From contig NC_037093.1 of the NCBI RefSeq assembly GCF_002994745.2, positions 67,475,510-67,539,509 of the forward strand: a stretch of 64,000 nt of DNA, written 5' to 3'. The notes beneath the pieces are model-generated. The model was given only the letters and a program-made list of their open reading frames with translations, searched no databases and had not been told where the DNA came from. The translations under genes were made by a program, and so were the position numbers. Of this stretch, positions 10,948 through 22,793 are shown piece by piece. This DNA comes from Rosa chinensis (Eukaryota; Streptophyta; Magnoliopsida; Rosales; Rosaceae). Positions within the stretch are counted from its first letter, which is position 1, and every line of letters starts with the position of its first letter.

Positions 10948-11604
10948 TGTACAGTAAAGTAGGATCTTTATTTTGAAAGTATGAATTTAACTTAGAAATT
11001 CCAAAAGTAGGGATTGAAGATTCTTGTATTGTACTTATTTTCCAATTATGTGAAATGACGTGATTTGGATGATATGATATACTTCTGTTGCCTTCAAATT
11101 ATCATAGGTCATTTTCAAAAAGTTGCTGATAGATTCATTCCCCAAAATAATCAGGTTTATTAGGGGGTCATAGAAAATTTATTGCCCTCGATAATCTTTA
11201 TAAAGATGATCAGAAGTAACTCATTTGGGTTTTTAATTAGTTTACATCATAATGGATTTATGAACTCCACTCATCAGACAAATACGCTATCCACTGAATA
11301 AGTTTTGCTGCAACTTCCACAATTTTTTGAATCAAAAATCTCAACACAATCTAACTTATGCACAGCAGAACAACATATGGAAAATCACGATCGGAATGAA
11401 GAAAACAAACTTCACAACCAGGAACTGAATACTGAAGCTCAATAACACTACTTGGCAAAAACTGGAACCTATGGAAAATGTCTTCATACAAGTCATAATA
11501 GCTTATACATTGATTCAGAAGAACTATATAACATTTGCCAGAATAAATGCACCTAGCATCCAAAGAATCACCCATATTCATGCAAAAAATAACAAAACAA
11601 AGAT

Positions 11605-11932
11605 ATTATTTTCCCCCAATAAACAGACTATTGACCTCCAGTAATATGATCAAAACTACCAAAACACATCACAACAGTATCAAATTACTCTGAACAGAAA
11701 GGAAAAGATCACTTAACAACAATTATAGAGACTTCATAACACTTAATACACATTACTGCCCCCCCCCCCCCCTAATAAACATATTATTGTCCCCCAATAA
11801 TATAGTTAGTACTACCAAAACGCTTCAGAAACTGTAACAAATTGCTTTGAACACAAAGTAAAAGATCACTACACAACAATTATAGAGACTGAATAACAAT
11901 TAAAACACATTATTGCCCCCTAATAATATAGT
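11605..11932. repeat. Two diverged tandem units of about 157 bp
   Basis: Blocks such as AAAGATCACT...AACAATTATAGAGACT recur at an offset of 157 bp (11721 and 11878). Each ends in a C-rich ATTGCCCCC..TAATAATAT motif. Confidence 0.7.
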
Positions 11933-12192
11933 CAGAACTATAAAAACACTTCACAACCAGATCAAAGTTAACACGAACCTTAGTTTCACCAAAATCAGTT
12001 TGAAGTTAACACAAAGATTCAAAACTAACACAATGTACACAAAAAGACCTAGAAATTCAAATCAGAACTACAAAAACACTTCACAACCAGTTCAAACTTA
12101 ACACGAAGCTCAGATTCACCAAATGAGTTCAAAATTAACACAGCAATTCAAAACTAACACAATGTACACAAAAAGACCTAGAAATTCAAATC
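11933..12192. repeat. Tandem duplication, period about 130 bp
   Basis: Two copies start CAGAACTA at 11933 and 12063 and share ACACTTCACAACCAG and ACAATGTACACAAAAAGACC. They are about 85-90% identical by eye. Confidence 0.8.
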
Positions 12193-12299
12193 AAACAGAT
12201 TAAACCGAGCTAAAATCAAACAATTAGAGATCGATGAAGAAAACAAGCAAACCGCAATAAAGGAGCACAAATAAGAGCTCGATCTCTGTCCATGCTATT

Positions 12300-12510
12300 A
12301 ATCACAGTAGAGTTTCTCTCTCCATAAATCGCAGAGCTTCTCGCTCTTGAAATCGCACAACTCCTCTCTCTTTCTCTCTAAAATGGCAGACGTTCTCTCT
12401 AAAAAATGGGGAGCTTCTCTCTCTAGAAATCATGCCGATTCTCTCTCTCTCTCTCTCTAAAATCTGGAGGTTCTCTCTCTAAAATCGGAGGCTTCTCTCT
12501 CTATATCTCA
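12300..12510. repeat. CT-rich imperfect repeats
   Basis: Repeated GCTTCTCTCTCTCTA and AAAATCGGAG-type units lie near the right end of the Mutator-like element. No coding potential is seen. Confidence 0.7.
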
Positions 12511-12849
12511 TTTTGTTAAAGATTTGAATCTTGACAATTACAAAAGGGTAAAACTGTCAAAATTTTTGAAGATAACAGGTCTACAGAGAATGAGTTGGGC
12601 AATTGGGTTTAAAAAATATAACTTATTGTTTAAGTGGTCAAACTCTTGGAGTGTTTGGGTAAATGAGGTTAATTAACCCTAAATTTAGATAAATGATCAT
12701 TTCCTCTAACTAAATCAGTACTTTGAAAATCTCAAGACAAATTAGAGAACCAAATGACAAAATTGATTATTGACAAACAAAATCAAAATTTTCTTAATAA
12801 ATAATAACTAGGCATATATGCTCTCACGGATAGTTTTAGATAGTGATAA

Positions 12850-13313
12850 GGCCTCGTTTGGTTCACGAAAGGGAAATCAATTCCCTTGTCTTTCCCATGG
12901 GGAAGGGAAAATGAAGTTCCGGTCAAGTTTCATTTCCTCTATTTGGTAAAGCAGGGAAAGTATTCAGGAAAGACCATTTGATTTCCCTTCTGTTGTTTGG
13001 TTGGTGCAGGAAAGGAGAGTAAAAATATATCAATGTTTCAATAATACCCTTGTATTTTAAAATAAAAACAACATCATAAAAATTCAAAAGTACACCAATT
13101 TTTTATGCAAGAAAGGGTATTGTTGTCCAAAACTTTTGTAATAAATGCTGGGAAATGAGAAGGGAAAATCAATCCCATGGGGCTTGAGTGGAATGATTTT
13201 CCCCCTTACTTTCCCCTCTGTCAGGAAAGTATTTCCGGAGTTTATGGTTACCAAACAAAGGAAAGTAATGACTTTCCTTTCCTGAGTCCTCAATTATGTG
13301 AACCAAACGAGGC
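12850..13313. mobile_element. MITE, 464 bp
   Basis: Terminal inverted repeats GGCCTCGTTTGGTTCAC and GTGAACCAAACGAGGC, with further inverted similarity inward (GGGAAA/TTTCC-rich). The GGCCT-GTTTGGT end is typical of Tourist (PIF/Harbinger) MITEs, for which TAA at the left edge would be the target site, but the right edge reads TAT. Alternatively ATAGTGAT on the left and ATAGTGTT on the right would be an imperfect 8-bp hAT-type duplication. The superfamily is therefore open. Confidence 0.85.
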
Positions 13314-13539
13314 TATAGTGTTAACGGTTAACAAATGCTTATTTGCAGAGTTAAAAGTCCCGCTTGAGTTGGTTAGAGATTTGGATGCATTTTCTTACTA
13401 ATGGAAAATGTTCAAGTCGAAATCTTTTCTTATGCTCTTTAATTTTATTTGTCGCATCTATAATTCAACTAGTTCGCAACTACATTAATATACTTGTTAT
13501 ATTATCATTGTCATTGTTTGTTGTTAGCATTGAAGCCAC

Positions 13540-15060
13540 CCTTAAGTGCAAGAGATACAAGTTATAGAATAGGGGATTAAGTAAGGATGTCGAACCCACG
13601 AGGATTGGTAAATTTTTTCCTAGCTAGGGAAAACCTAAGGAAAAACTAGAAAAATATGCAAATGTACAATCACAAACAAAGGCTCACAAGTGAACCAAAG
13701 TTCATGGTGAGTATGTGCAAGATGGTGTGTAGAGATTTGATTTTGATTTTGAGATTGATTTCTATTCAAATTGAAACAATGAAAGCAAGTAATAATAACA
13801 AAACTAAACAAGTTGTTATCAAATGGATGGGAGTTAGGGCATTGGGTTTCACCTTTTGCCTCGCTTGCAAGCATTAAAACAATTGAATATGAATGATGCA
13901 AAGCTAATTGTCCAACTACCCTCTTAGCATCCGGATATGACTACTAAGGCTTAAACTCCTTTCATTTTATTAACTCTAACCGGATAAGTCTAGAGTTAAC
14001 TACCTAGAGACAAATTCAATTACTGGATAGGTCTCAATCCTTTGCCCCTAAATGCATAAAGCTTAGAGTTTAGATAACCAAGCAAGCAAACCAATCCTAT
14101 CTTTAAGTGATTTTAGCTCACTACCCTCACATGCACACATGGTGTGCTTTCATGCTCCCTTTTTGCCTAAAGGTAATCAATCTCTAGGAAAAACTTCATG
14201 TCATGGCAAACACATAACTCAAATTGATTAGGTCTAAGTAATGCATTCAACTATTGACTTAGCATGTGAGAATGACAACATGAATTTGCATCAATTTATA
14301 AACAAAAGCATCAATACAAGCAAGTTTAGCTGGGGCTTTTAACCGTAGTCCCAACTAGTTCACTACTCACACATAGCTAAATATACAAGCTTCAACATTC
14401 TATTAAACATCAAATACATAAAGAGATAGGGAGTAAATGGTGACTATTGATGATGCCGAAAGAGATGGTGGAGATGGGTCTCCAAGAACATGATGTGGTG
14501 GTAGTCACCTCCTTCTCCTTACTCCAAGCTCTTAATATTGGTAAGAATAGTGAAATTTGGAATCTCTAAGGTGAGTTGTGGTGTTGAGTGGTGAAGGAAA
14601 TTGAGGTTGTAGTGGTGGAAATGAAGGTTTTTGTGGTGGAAATGGTGGTGTATTCTCTAGAGAGAAAATTGATCTTGGATAGGATGAAGATGATTGAATG
14701 GAGTCAAGAATGCTGAATAATTAGTCTTTAGCCTCTCATTGATAAGCTATATGTGTCCTCTATGGTTCCAAAGTGTGCAAGAGATGCTCTTACACCATTG
14801 TCTCCAAAATGGTCCCAAATTGGCAAGGTAATAAAAAGACAAGGTGTAGGGAGATATTTGAATTTCAAGTGATGGGAGATTCTCACCACCATGGTCCTCA
14901 TTTGCTGGAGAAAAGACCCTCCATGAGTGGCGGCTCGTCGGAAAAATTTGCCGGAAAAATCGCCGGAAAAGTCGATTTGCAATTTTCTTCCAATCTCCGT
15001 GTCTTCTTCCCCTAGCTTCAAATCTCCGCATTTCAAGCCTCAAATAGTCATTTCATTCTC
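13540..15060. repeat. Probable repeat relic
   Basis: It begins with GTGCAAGAGATACAAG...GATGTCGAACCCACGAGGATT, a phrase I recall as common in plant intergenic repeats. It continues with non-coding sequence having phrases such as CTCAATCCTTTGCCCCTAAA and ends in a GC-rich patch (14925-15010). Short frames on both strands overlap without coding character. I see no LTRs or target duplication, so the element class is not assigned. Confidence 0.35.
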
Positions 15061-15332
15061 AATGTAAGGTTTCCTACAAATAAAAGGAAATGGATTAAAA
15101 AAGGCAAAATAGCATGAAATACAAATCAATTTTTATAATTATGAGACACAATTGCATAAGTAATTTGTGACTCAACATTTGTCTGTTTTGTTTGATTATG
15201 CAACAACATATTGTCTTTGAGTCATACTTAGAATAAAATACCTCTGTCACTAGATTAAAATAGTACAAATTTTTTTCTTCCTTAAAAAGGCAGTAAAGAG
15301 AAAAGAAGGAAAATGGTTTCTGATATGTATAT

Positions 15333-15533
15333 TGGGCCAATAAACAGTAAGCCCAATACTGATCCGAAGAGGCCTCGTAGTCCTTTTCAGATATAAACTA
15401 TTACTAATTTTCAACAGTGGGCAGTAAAGTCCTGCAACGCTTCAGGGTCAGTTTTTTTTTTTTTTTATCTTTGTTTATTTTGCCTTCCCCCCTGTTTTGG
15501 GATTTTGGTTGATTTCTCAGGGTTTTAGGGTTT
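15333..15533 (+). promoter_or_regulatory. Site II elements and telo-box upstream of the RRM gene
   Basis: TGGGCC at 15333 and its inverted form AAGCCCA at 15349-15355 lie about 230 bp before the ATG, and TTAGGGTTT (telo-box, reverse of AAACCCTAA) lies at 15525-15533. In plants this pair is known from promoters of ribosomal, translation and RNA-handling genes in dividing cells. Regulation is inferred from motif presence only. Confidence 0.55.
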
Positions 15534-15569
15534 CCGTGCAGCTTCGCTTTCTGGGTTGTAATTCGTCCA

Positions 15570-16760
15570 ATGGACTCTGATCAAGCGAAGCTCTTCGTCG
15601 GTGGTTTTTCCAAGGACACCACCGAAGCCACATTGAAAGAACACTTCGGCCAATACGGCGTCGTTTCGGGCTCGACGGTTACCAAGGACCGCGTCACAAG
15701 CAGTTCTCGAGGGTTTGGCTTCGTCTGGTTCTCTGATCCGTCTTCCGCTGATAAAGCCCTAGAAGACTCGCATGTCATTCTCGGAAGAAAGGTACACACC
15801 ATTGTAAATTTCAATTCAATTTCGGTGTTTCTTCTTTAGGTAAGTATCTATTAGGTTTGCTGGGAAAGGAAAATTGAAGCGGAATTGGAAAATTAACTTG
15901 AAGAATCGGTTTTTTTTTAGTTAATGTGGTACATTTAATTTATGGGAATATGCATAATTTAATGTTGATAGGTAGATGTGAAGAAAGCAAAGCCCAGAAG
16001 AGCCTGGGCATACCCCATCCCCAACCCCAAAAACCAAGAACCACTGCCACCGCAACAACTGCAAAGTAGTAGTTTTGAGAGTGGCAGTAATTTTAGAACA
16101 AGGAAGATTTTTGTCGGGGGATTGTCGCCGAGTGTAACTGAGTTGGAGTTTAAGAATTACTTTGAGAAGTTTGGTAGGGTAACTGATGTAGTGGTGATGA
16201 TGGACAGCGCAACTCACCGCCCTCGGGGCTTTGGTTTTATCACTTTTGATTCAGAGGAGTCGGTTGAGAATGTAATGCAGAAGAACTTTCATGAGTTGAA
16301 TGGTAAGTTTGTGGAGGTCAAGAGGGCTGTGCCGAGGGAGGAGAGTTACAGCAACAATGAGAGGGGTTATCAGCCGGGCAGTAATCGTCCTCGATATACT
16401 GGTAGTCCTACTACATATGGAGTTCTTCCTACTCCTGCACCTTATAATGGTTTCGGAGGGTTTACTGGTGGAACAGGTGTTTATGGCGGTTGGTACCCAT
16501 CGGGTGGATACGCTGGGGTTCCTTATGGCATTACCCCAATTGTTCCTCAGGCGTGGGTGTTTCCATACGGCAACACTTTTTATCCTGCCTACATGAGTGG
16601 CGGGGGATGGGTGGCGGCTGCTGCTGGTGGGCATAACTTGTATAACAGAGTGTCCGAGCCAGCTGTGAATCGGCGTGGTTTTGTCATTGAGCATGCACCA
16701 GCGGATGTGAAGTCGTCTGGGATTGAAGGGGAGAAACTTGATGTTGATGGTGCTGCTTGA
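15570..16760 (+). CDS. hnRNP-like RNA-binding protein with two RRMs
   Basis: Two coding exons (15570-15791 and 15972-16760) join in phase 0 at GRK/VDVKKAK and give 336 residues. RRM1 (about 7-80) shows RNP2 LFVGGF (8-13) and RNP1 RGFGFVWF (47-54). RRM2 (about 119-195) shows RNP2 IFVGGL (120-125) and RNP1 RGFGFITF (159-166), and ends EVKRAVPREE as in the Musashi/hnRNP A type. A Gly/Tyr/Pro-rich tail follows (about 205-310). This architecture matches Arabidopsis RNP1-type hnRNPs, which bind pre-mRNA in the nucleus and act in mRNA processing or transport. The ATG is the first after the telo-box, and RRM1 starts at residue 7. The 180-bp intron has GT-AG ends. Targets cannot be told from sequence. 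Confidence 0.93.
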
Positions 16761-16984
16761 CGGGGAAAATCAACTGGGTCTCGACAGATGACTTTAGCCT
16801 AACCATTTTATCCGTACAGGATGACCTTTTGTAATATAATTGCATTCACGGTTCAGACAGTTGACTTTGGAGCTTAAGCATTTGCAGGATTGATTTAATC
16901 TGTAAAAACGATTAGTCTTATTTGGGAATTGTTTTTCAATCTGCGTTGAAAATGTAGATAGTTTTTCCTTTTGTTGTTAGAAAC

Positions 16985-17300
16985 TCTTTTTCTTTAATTT
17001 GTAATTGATTGACATACCAAAACATCCCCCTGAGGTGCGGAGTTCTTTGCACTTGTACAAAAAGGCAGATGGGGATCTGGGTACATGACCGGATGCGCTG
17101 CAACATAAAAGTGATTAGTCGTGATTCTATCTGTCTGTTGACAAATGTACATAAATTTTCCCCTTCGTACTTGCAACCCTTTTCTGTTGTAATTGATTGG
17201 CATTACCCAAACATATATATTGTTCTTTCCACATGGATTGGAGATACGAATCTGGGTACTTGGCCGGATCCTCAACATGGAGCTTTGGTTGGCTTGTTTA
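16985..17300 (+). repeat. Diverged tandem duplication of about 190 bp downstream of the RRM gene
   Basis: GTAATTGATTGRCAT followed by CAAACAT, then ATCTGGGTAC and GGCCGGAT or GACCGGATG, occur near 17001-17095 and again near 17190-17270. Both lie in or just beyond the expected 3' UTR. There is no coding sign. Confidence 0.55.
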
Positions 17301-17711
17301 TCATTCTTGCGGTACGTTTCTTCTCCTTCACCTACAACAAAATATTGTTCGATATTCGCTTATCGTACTCCTATATCAGATGTTCTGGTCCTCATTTGAC
17401 GTAACAAGCTTACCAGTGCTATAAAAGAAGGACAGGATTCTCCGACTTCAAGCTGTCTGTGGAGCTTTATCCCCCCCCCCCCCGTTTTGGAGGACAACAA
17501 CTGCTAATTGGCATGGAAGGAACAACAATAACTGAAAATTGGGGAAGAACAATTTTGGTAAGAAAATAGTTATCATTGAAATGGAAGCCTAAATAAATAG
17601 TTTTCATCCAAAAAAATTGTAGAACCAGGAAAATTACTAATTATCTTCCACAAAGAAAAGAAAAGAAGAGAAAAGAAAAAAGAGGTTTCTGATTTTCGTC
17701 TAATTAGGCAG

Positions 17712-17728
17712 CACGTGCAGTGCACGTG
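17712..17728 (+). promoter_or_regulatory. Two G-boxes
   Basis: Two CACGTG hexamers (17712-17717 and 17723-17728) lie 11 bp apart, one helical turn, about 70 bp before the start codon of the DUF3054 gene. G-boxes bind bZIP and bHLH (including PIF) factors and are frequent in light- and ABA-responsive promoters. They may lie in the 5' UTR. Confidence 0.6.
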
Positions 17729-17795
17729 TGCTGAGAGGTTCATATGAAAACACAGAACGTGGTGGTGTGCCAAGAAAACAGGTGAAAGCGCAAGG

Positions 17796-19515
17796 ATGCT
17801 AATTCTGAGCCAAGCTCCCACCGGAGCCTTATCGGCCAGCTGTTCTCGCAAGCCCCCTCTCAAATTCACCAACCCGAACCCGCCAATCTTCTCGACCCGA
17901 AAACCCAAATTCCTTCCCAGACCCAACCCGTCCAAGTCCCTCAACCTCACGATCGCTAAAGCCGTCGACGGAGGAGGCGTCGATTCCACCTCACCCGCCG
18001 CCGCCGTCAAGCCGCTCCCCTCTCCTCCTCCGTCGCCGTTAGACAATGACCAGCCCGTCTTCGTCGGCGGCGAGAATATGCCCTTGGAAGGCGTCATTCA
18101 GTTCGACAAGCCCAGGCCCAGCTCCTCTGCTCGAATCAGAAAATGGGGGTGAGCAATTCATCGATTCAGAAACCCTAATTTCCTTGAAACTTTTACTTAG
18201 GAATTTTGGGATTGCTGTGTGTGTTTCAGTAAGGTGGCATTGCTCGCCGGCGGGGATGTTCTGGCTTTGCTGACGTTCGCTGCAATTGGGAGATTCAGTC
18301 ATGGCTTCCCTGTTTTGGACCTTGAAACCCTCCGCACTGCTGACCCTTTTATTGCCGGTAGGCTTGCTTCTCTGTTTTCCAAGAAAAAAGATTCAGACTT
18401 TGGTGTTTTTATGTTGATGGAAATTGGAAATGTGGTTGACCAGGTTGGTTTTTGAGTGCTTATTTCCTCGGAGGCTTTGGGGAAGACGGACGTGGAATCA
18501 ATGGTCTGCCTAAGGCTGTTACTGCTTCTGCAAAGTCATGGGCCCTCGGAATCCCAGTATGTTTAAACATTTTGTATCCTATAGTTTCTTCGGTGTAATT
18601 TGGTTCTTGGCTCTGGCATTGTTCATTCAGCTGTGCCTCGTTGGATTAGTGAATAGCTGTGTGTATTTCTGCCACATTTTGTTTACATGCTGAAACTTGA
18701 GATGCTTTGTTGGGCAGCTTGGGATAGTCATAAGGGCATCAACAGCAGGTCACATTCCCTCATTCAGTTTTGTGTTGGTATCAATGGGGAGCACTGCTGT
18801 TCTACTTTTGGGATGGAGGACGTTATTGTATAAATTCCTTCCTGGTGATAAGAGCAAAAAGAGTGATGTATATCGCCGTGGTAGCCCGTTTGAGTTGTTT
18901 GAGGTACGAAACTGTTATGTGTCTGAATGGTTGGTTGGAAGTTTTACCTTTGTAATCATAATCATTTCCCTCTAAATGCAAGGTTTTGGTGCATGTACTT
19001 ATTTCGTAGAGGGTCTCGCATGAACTCATGTCCAGGAAGCTGCTCATTGTTCATTAGTCTTTACTTTTACACTGCATAGGAAAATTTGAGTTGATATTTT
19101 ACAACTTACTATTTCAAGTTTTGGTCTTTGTTGGTAAGTAAAATTTATGTCCTAGAAACTTACTGCAGTTGAAATTAGAAATCTTGAAAATGGTACCTCT
19201 GATCTTTTTATTCTGAAATCTTGGAGGATACTAGAAGCAAATGAGTCATGAACTACCTTTAGCATGAGAATACAGTTGTGCTCTGTAAGTTAATTCTAAT
19301 CATATGTTCTGTTTATAGTGTACTTTAACTGGACAAATTCAACATATTACCCTTGCATTTGATTATTCTAATTGAATTACCCAATTAAGATCAACCTCTC
19401 TTATATTTCTTTTATCACTCTTTTGACGTTTCTTAAAACTGTTCTGTCATACATTTCCTAATCAATGACTGGATAATTGCTGCAGTTGCTCACATCTCTA
19501 GTACGAAGATGGTGA
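17796..19515 (+). CDS. DUF3054 membrane protein, chloroplast-targeted
   Basis: Five exons (17796-18148, 18230-18357, 18444-18556, 18718-18903, 19486-19515) with GT-AG borders and compatible phases give 269 residues. Residues 1 to about 60 are Ser/Pro/Lys/Arg-rich and nearly free of acidic residues, like a plastid transit peptide. A Pro-rich linker follows, then a DUF3054-type core beginning LLAGGDVLALLTFAAIGR and containing hydrophobic segments (also GHIPSFSFVLVSMGSTAV and neighbours), so several membrane spans are likely. The last exon encodes only LLTSLVRRW and stop, completing the usual end of plant homologues. The family occurs in cyanobacteria and plants; its biochemical function is unknown to me. 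Two G-boxes precede the start. Confidence 0.88.
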
Positions 19516-20029
19516 TGATCAGTTATTGAATGTCCCTGTACCATATGGCGAATACTGATTCTGACATCAGCTCTTCTCATACTTAAGAAGTTGTACGCAA
19601 AGCTAAGAGAATAGATTGACTCTGTAAGAAACTGCTTCTCGTGCGCTCTTTGGTTGAGTGTTAACAACTGTCAACTAATATGTTTATATAGATGCTTTGT
19701 TTTCCATATAATTTGGCTGAGAAGGTGTTTTGATAGAGGATCTTTTGCTTGGTTGCATGGTTACAAATATAAGGTATATCAGCATAGAATTCAAAATTGT
19801 TATTTGCCGTGCTTGAGTAGTGTTTTGAATCCCATGATGAAATTTTCTGATTTGCTCATTCTAAGCACCTAGCTCATTGTTTAAAGTTTAAACTGACGGA
19901 GTGGGAATATATATAGTTCAAACTTTGACCTGCCTCCTTAAAAGTTATCACTACTCATTGTCTCATTGCTTCTACTGCTGAGCAAAGCAGGAGTAGTGAG
20001 TCTTATGGACAGGCTGAACTGAAGAAACA

Positions 20030-20156
20030 AGGCCATCCCAGGAAATGGGCATGACTTGTGGAAGATATAAGGAAATGGGCCTGACTTGTAGATAGGATGT
20101 AAAGAAATGGGCCAGGCTTATTGATAGGATTTAAGGAACTGGGCCAACTTATGGAT
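20030..20156. repeat. Degenerate tandem repeat, about 35-bp unit
   Basis: Three to four units of the type AAGGAAATGGGCCTGACTTG-TAGATAGGAT are recognisable (AAATGGGC at about 20041, 20074 and 20106, GAACTGGGCC at about 20135). Non-coding. Confidence 0.75.
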
Positions 20157-21059
20157 TTGGTGTTTGATAGCATCTTATTGGGCAAGCTTCTTTTATGCCT
20201 GTAAAGATAATGCTGTGGGTCTTGAACAAAGCCATGATGACTTTGACCAAAAAAGAAAACAAACAAAAATATGGTGACCCAAAACTAGTGCAAAGTTTTG
20301 TTTTGATGACAATGAGTTGCAAACCCTGTATGAGCTCCAAAATGGGACTTGCTGTTTAAAATAAGTCAATAACCACTAATCAACTAGGGTTGAAAGTTCT
20401 TGAACAACAATGAAGTAAGAATGAAATAAGGTAAAGAAAGTAGATTTGACATGTCTGTGTGTCTGTTACAAAAGGCATAGCTATACTGTAATTTGTGTGT
20501 AGGAAGAGGCTGCTGTAGCCGTTCTCTTGTAATAATTCATGCTGCCTAGGACGTCCCATCCCCCAGAATCTGCCAATTGAGGACCCACTGCCCCTATCTT
20601 AACCCCCTTTCATTTACTTTCTTCCTGGTATCGCTCATTTCAGTCGCCTAATGTTGATTTCTGATATATCGTCCCATTCTGAATGCTAACCTTTTCTTCT
20701 TTGATCTCGCGTTTAATTTAGATTTCTTGTATTGAATATACTCATAATTAAACTTTTAAGTATAGTTTTTTGTTTGTTTTTGTTTTGTTGTCAGAGGATA
20801 ATTTTTACTCTCTTCATTTCAACACGTGCCCTTTTACTCTGTTGTAACAAAATTCTCACGAGGAACAGGTTCTTTCTTTCCTAGAGCAACATATTCATAG
20901 TTCAGATAAATATGGATCGTCATAATGTATAAAATGAAAGCCCCAAGTAATTAGTTATATAGGGTTTAGGGCCATTACTTATTTACTGGTGAAGGTTTGG
21001 AATTTGGATAGGCGTGCTTTTCACCAAATTCTTGGGGGTAGACTGGGGAATAGGCATTT

Positions 21060-21080
21060 GGGGGGGGGGGGGGGGGGGGT
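21060..21080 (+). repeat. Poly-G run
   Basis: An uninterrupted run of about 20 G, with more G blocks to 21088. Such a run can form G-quadruplex DNA and is also prone to sequencing error. Confidence 0.9.
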
Positions 21081-22023
21081 TGGGGGGTCAGAAAATGTTT
21101 GCACAGTAAAAAAACACCCATAAACATAAAATACCACAAAAAGAAACATGCTTTCTTCTCTGTATTCTTGTTCCATTTAACAAGCAAAACGAAACCACAA
21201 AGAAAAAATCATTAATCAATTGTAACCAAAAAAAAAGAAAAATCATTAATCAATCAACCCATCCCCATCTATTATGCATTTCCCAGAAAATGCAGCATCA
21301 AACATTAAAGCCTGTGTCTCAACCGTACATTACATACATATGGGTCTCTCTGTGTGTCTAAGAGATTGGGGGTCATAACTCATAACTAGTAATGGAATCC
21401 TTTACCCACCTGCCTCATTTATCTAATGCATAGTGAGAAATAAGTATGAAGTGTGCATTTGAAAATTTTGTAAAACCCTAGCTAGCTATAGGAGTATAGA
21501 GATATTATATGAGTATTCACTAATTAGGTTGATGCAAAAGTTATAGAACACTCTGAAGTATTGAATCTCGGAACATATTAAGTGTTGGATCATTCATTAT
21601 TTGTAGTATGTCTTTTGAGCTAATCTAAATATTTATGTTTATAAATTTTTAATACTCATAAGCATTATAAAACATCATCAGTTGATGGAGCCCTTATTAG
21701 ATATCGAGTATGTATAAGAGAAGGCTGGAGAATTAAATTAATGGGGTGGTTAAGGGGAAGAAGCCAGCATCTGTTGGAAGAGAATCTAAGAGTGATTGTG
21801 ACAAGACAGGTAGCCTCAGATATTGACATATCATCAATGTCGCTGCAGCTAGCTATATGCATGCAAAATGGAAATGCAAAATTTCTGTCTGAGATGGAGG
21901 GAGACTGATAGCAGCTAGGCATTTTTGAACAGATAAATTGAGGAGGACTATAACTTATGAGACAGACTAGTAGGGCTAAGATATAATAGACCTAGGAAGT
22001 TGTCCTTGCCGTGGTTGGTACTG

Positions 22024-22046
22024 AGAGAGAGAGAGAGAGAGAGAGG
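22024..22046 (+). repeat. (GA)n microsatellite
   Basis: About eleven GA dinucleotides followed by GGGGAGG, in non-coding DNA upstream of ANT. Confidence 0.9.
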
Positions 22047-22793
22047 GGAGGCAGTCCAGTGATATTATAATTCCAGTTTTTCAACTGTTGGCTTATGTGA
22101 TGTGGCCTGCCTGGGTGATATTTACTTTTCTTTTTGTACTTTCTCTCTCAATGTCTCACGTGATTCTCATCAAGTCCTGCTCTCCATTTAATTCCTCTCT
22201 CTCTAAGCATCAGAGCACCACCAGTGTGGTATACAGTATACTGGTATAGTTTTAAGAGCTTCAAGCTTGGGAACCAGTTATAATGGACCGCAACTTGCTG
22301 AATGCACTGGAGGCTAGTTTTGTCATCTCACCAAAACTCCAGAGTACTACTGTACTACGTGCTTTTAATTTATGAGACTCCTTAAAAGCCTTTGGGTTTC
22401 TAGCAAGGATGCAAAATTATATGATGTACAATGTTAGAATCAACATTGTAGAGTACCTGATCGAGTCATTACTTTCATACATATTTGTATTGAACTTATA
22501 GTTTATAACCCATGTAGAGTACTCATCAAAGAAAACACTTCAATCTGAGGGTAAAATGAATTGGAATGCTTCACCATTCTAACCTAGTGAATTCAAAGTT
22601 CGATCGGTTGGCTATTATTGGTTCGAGTAGAATTAAGTTTAAAATTTAGTTAAAAGTTATGAATGATTTTTGTGGTTGCAGTGGAGCTGAATTGTACTCA
22701 TGTGATTTGAAATAATTTTGTTACAATTTGTTTGTTCGAATATACTTGAAAAATCAGGTATATCCGAGCTATATATCTAATTATGCTACTTTT

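Larger units (their letters stand above)
9742..12706. mobile_element. Mutator-like non-autonomous element, 2.97 kb
   Basis: It is flanked by a perfect 9-bp duplication TAACTAAAT (9733-9741 and 12707-12715), the size typical of Mutator-like elements. The ends form diverged inverted repeats: GGGGCCGTGACCAATTACTC on the left against GAGGAAATGATCATTTATC (reverse complement of the right end), with further matches around CCCAAACACTC and CCACTT. No transposase is encoded. The interior holds a CT microsatellite, several copies of a TTATTGCCCCCAATAAT motif, tandem repeats and one short spliced-looking frame. A related, shorter element sits at 33166-34688. Confidence 0.8.
19516..22793. other. Intergenic, mostly unique AT-rich DNA
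   Basis: No gene supported. It contains the 3' flank of the DUF3054 gene, a degenerate tandem repeat near 20.1 kb, a G homopolymer at 21060-21080 and a GA microsatellite near 22.03 kb. Open frames here are short, lack splice or family support, and are taken as chance. Confidence 0.6.

Noticed and set aside
14728..15043. Overlapping frames on both strands near 14.9 kb
   Set aside because: No start context, splice sites or family; inside a probable repeat relic.
16300..16596. Alternative frames opposite and within the RRM gene
   Set aside because: Shadows of the Gly/Tyr-rich tail of the RRM protein.
17573..18097. Minus-strand 174-codon frame
   Set aside because: Antisense shadow of DUF3054 exon 1 with high GC codons; no domain.
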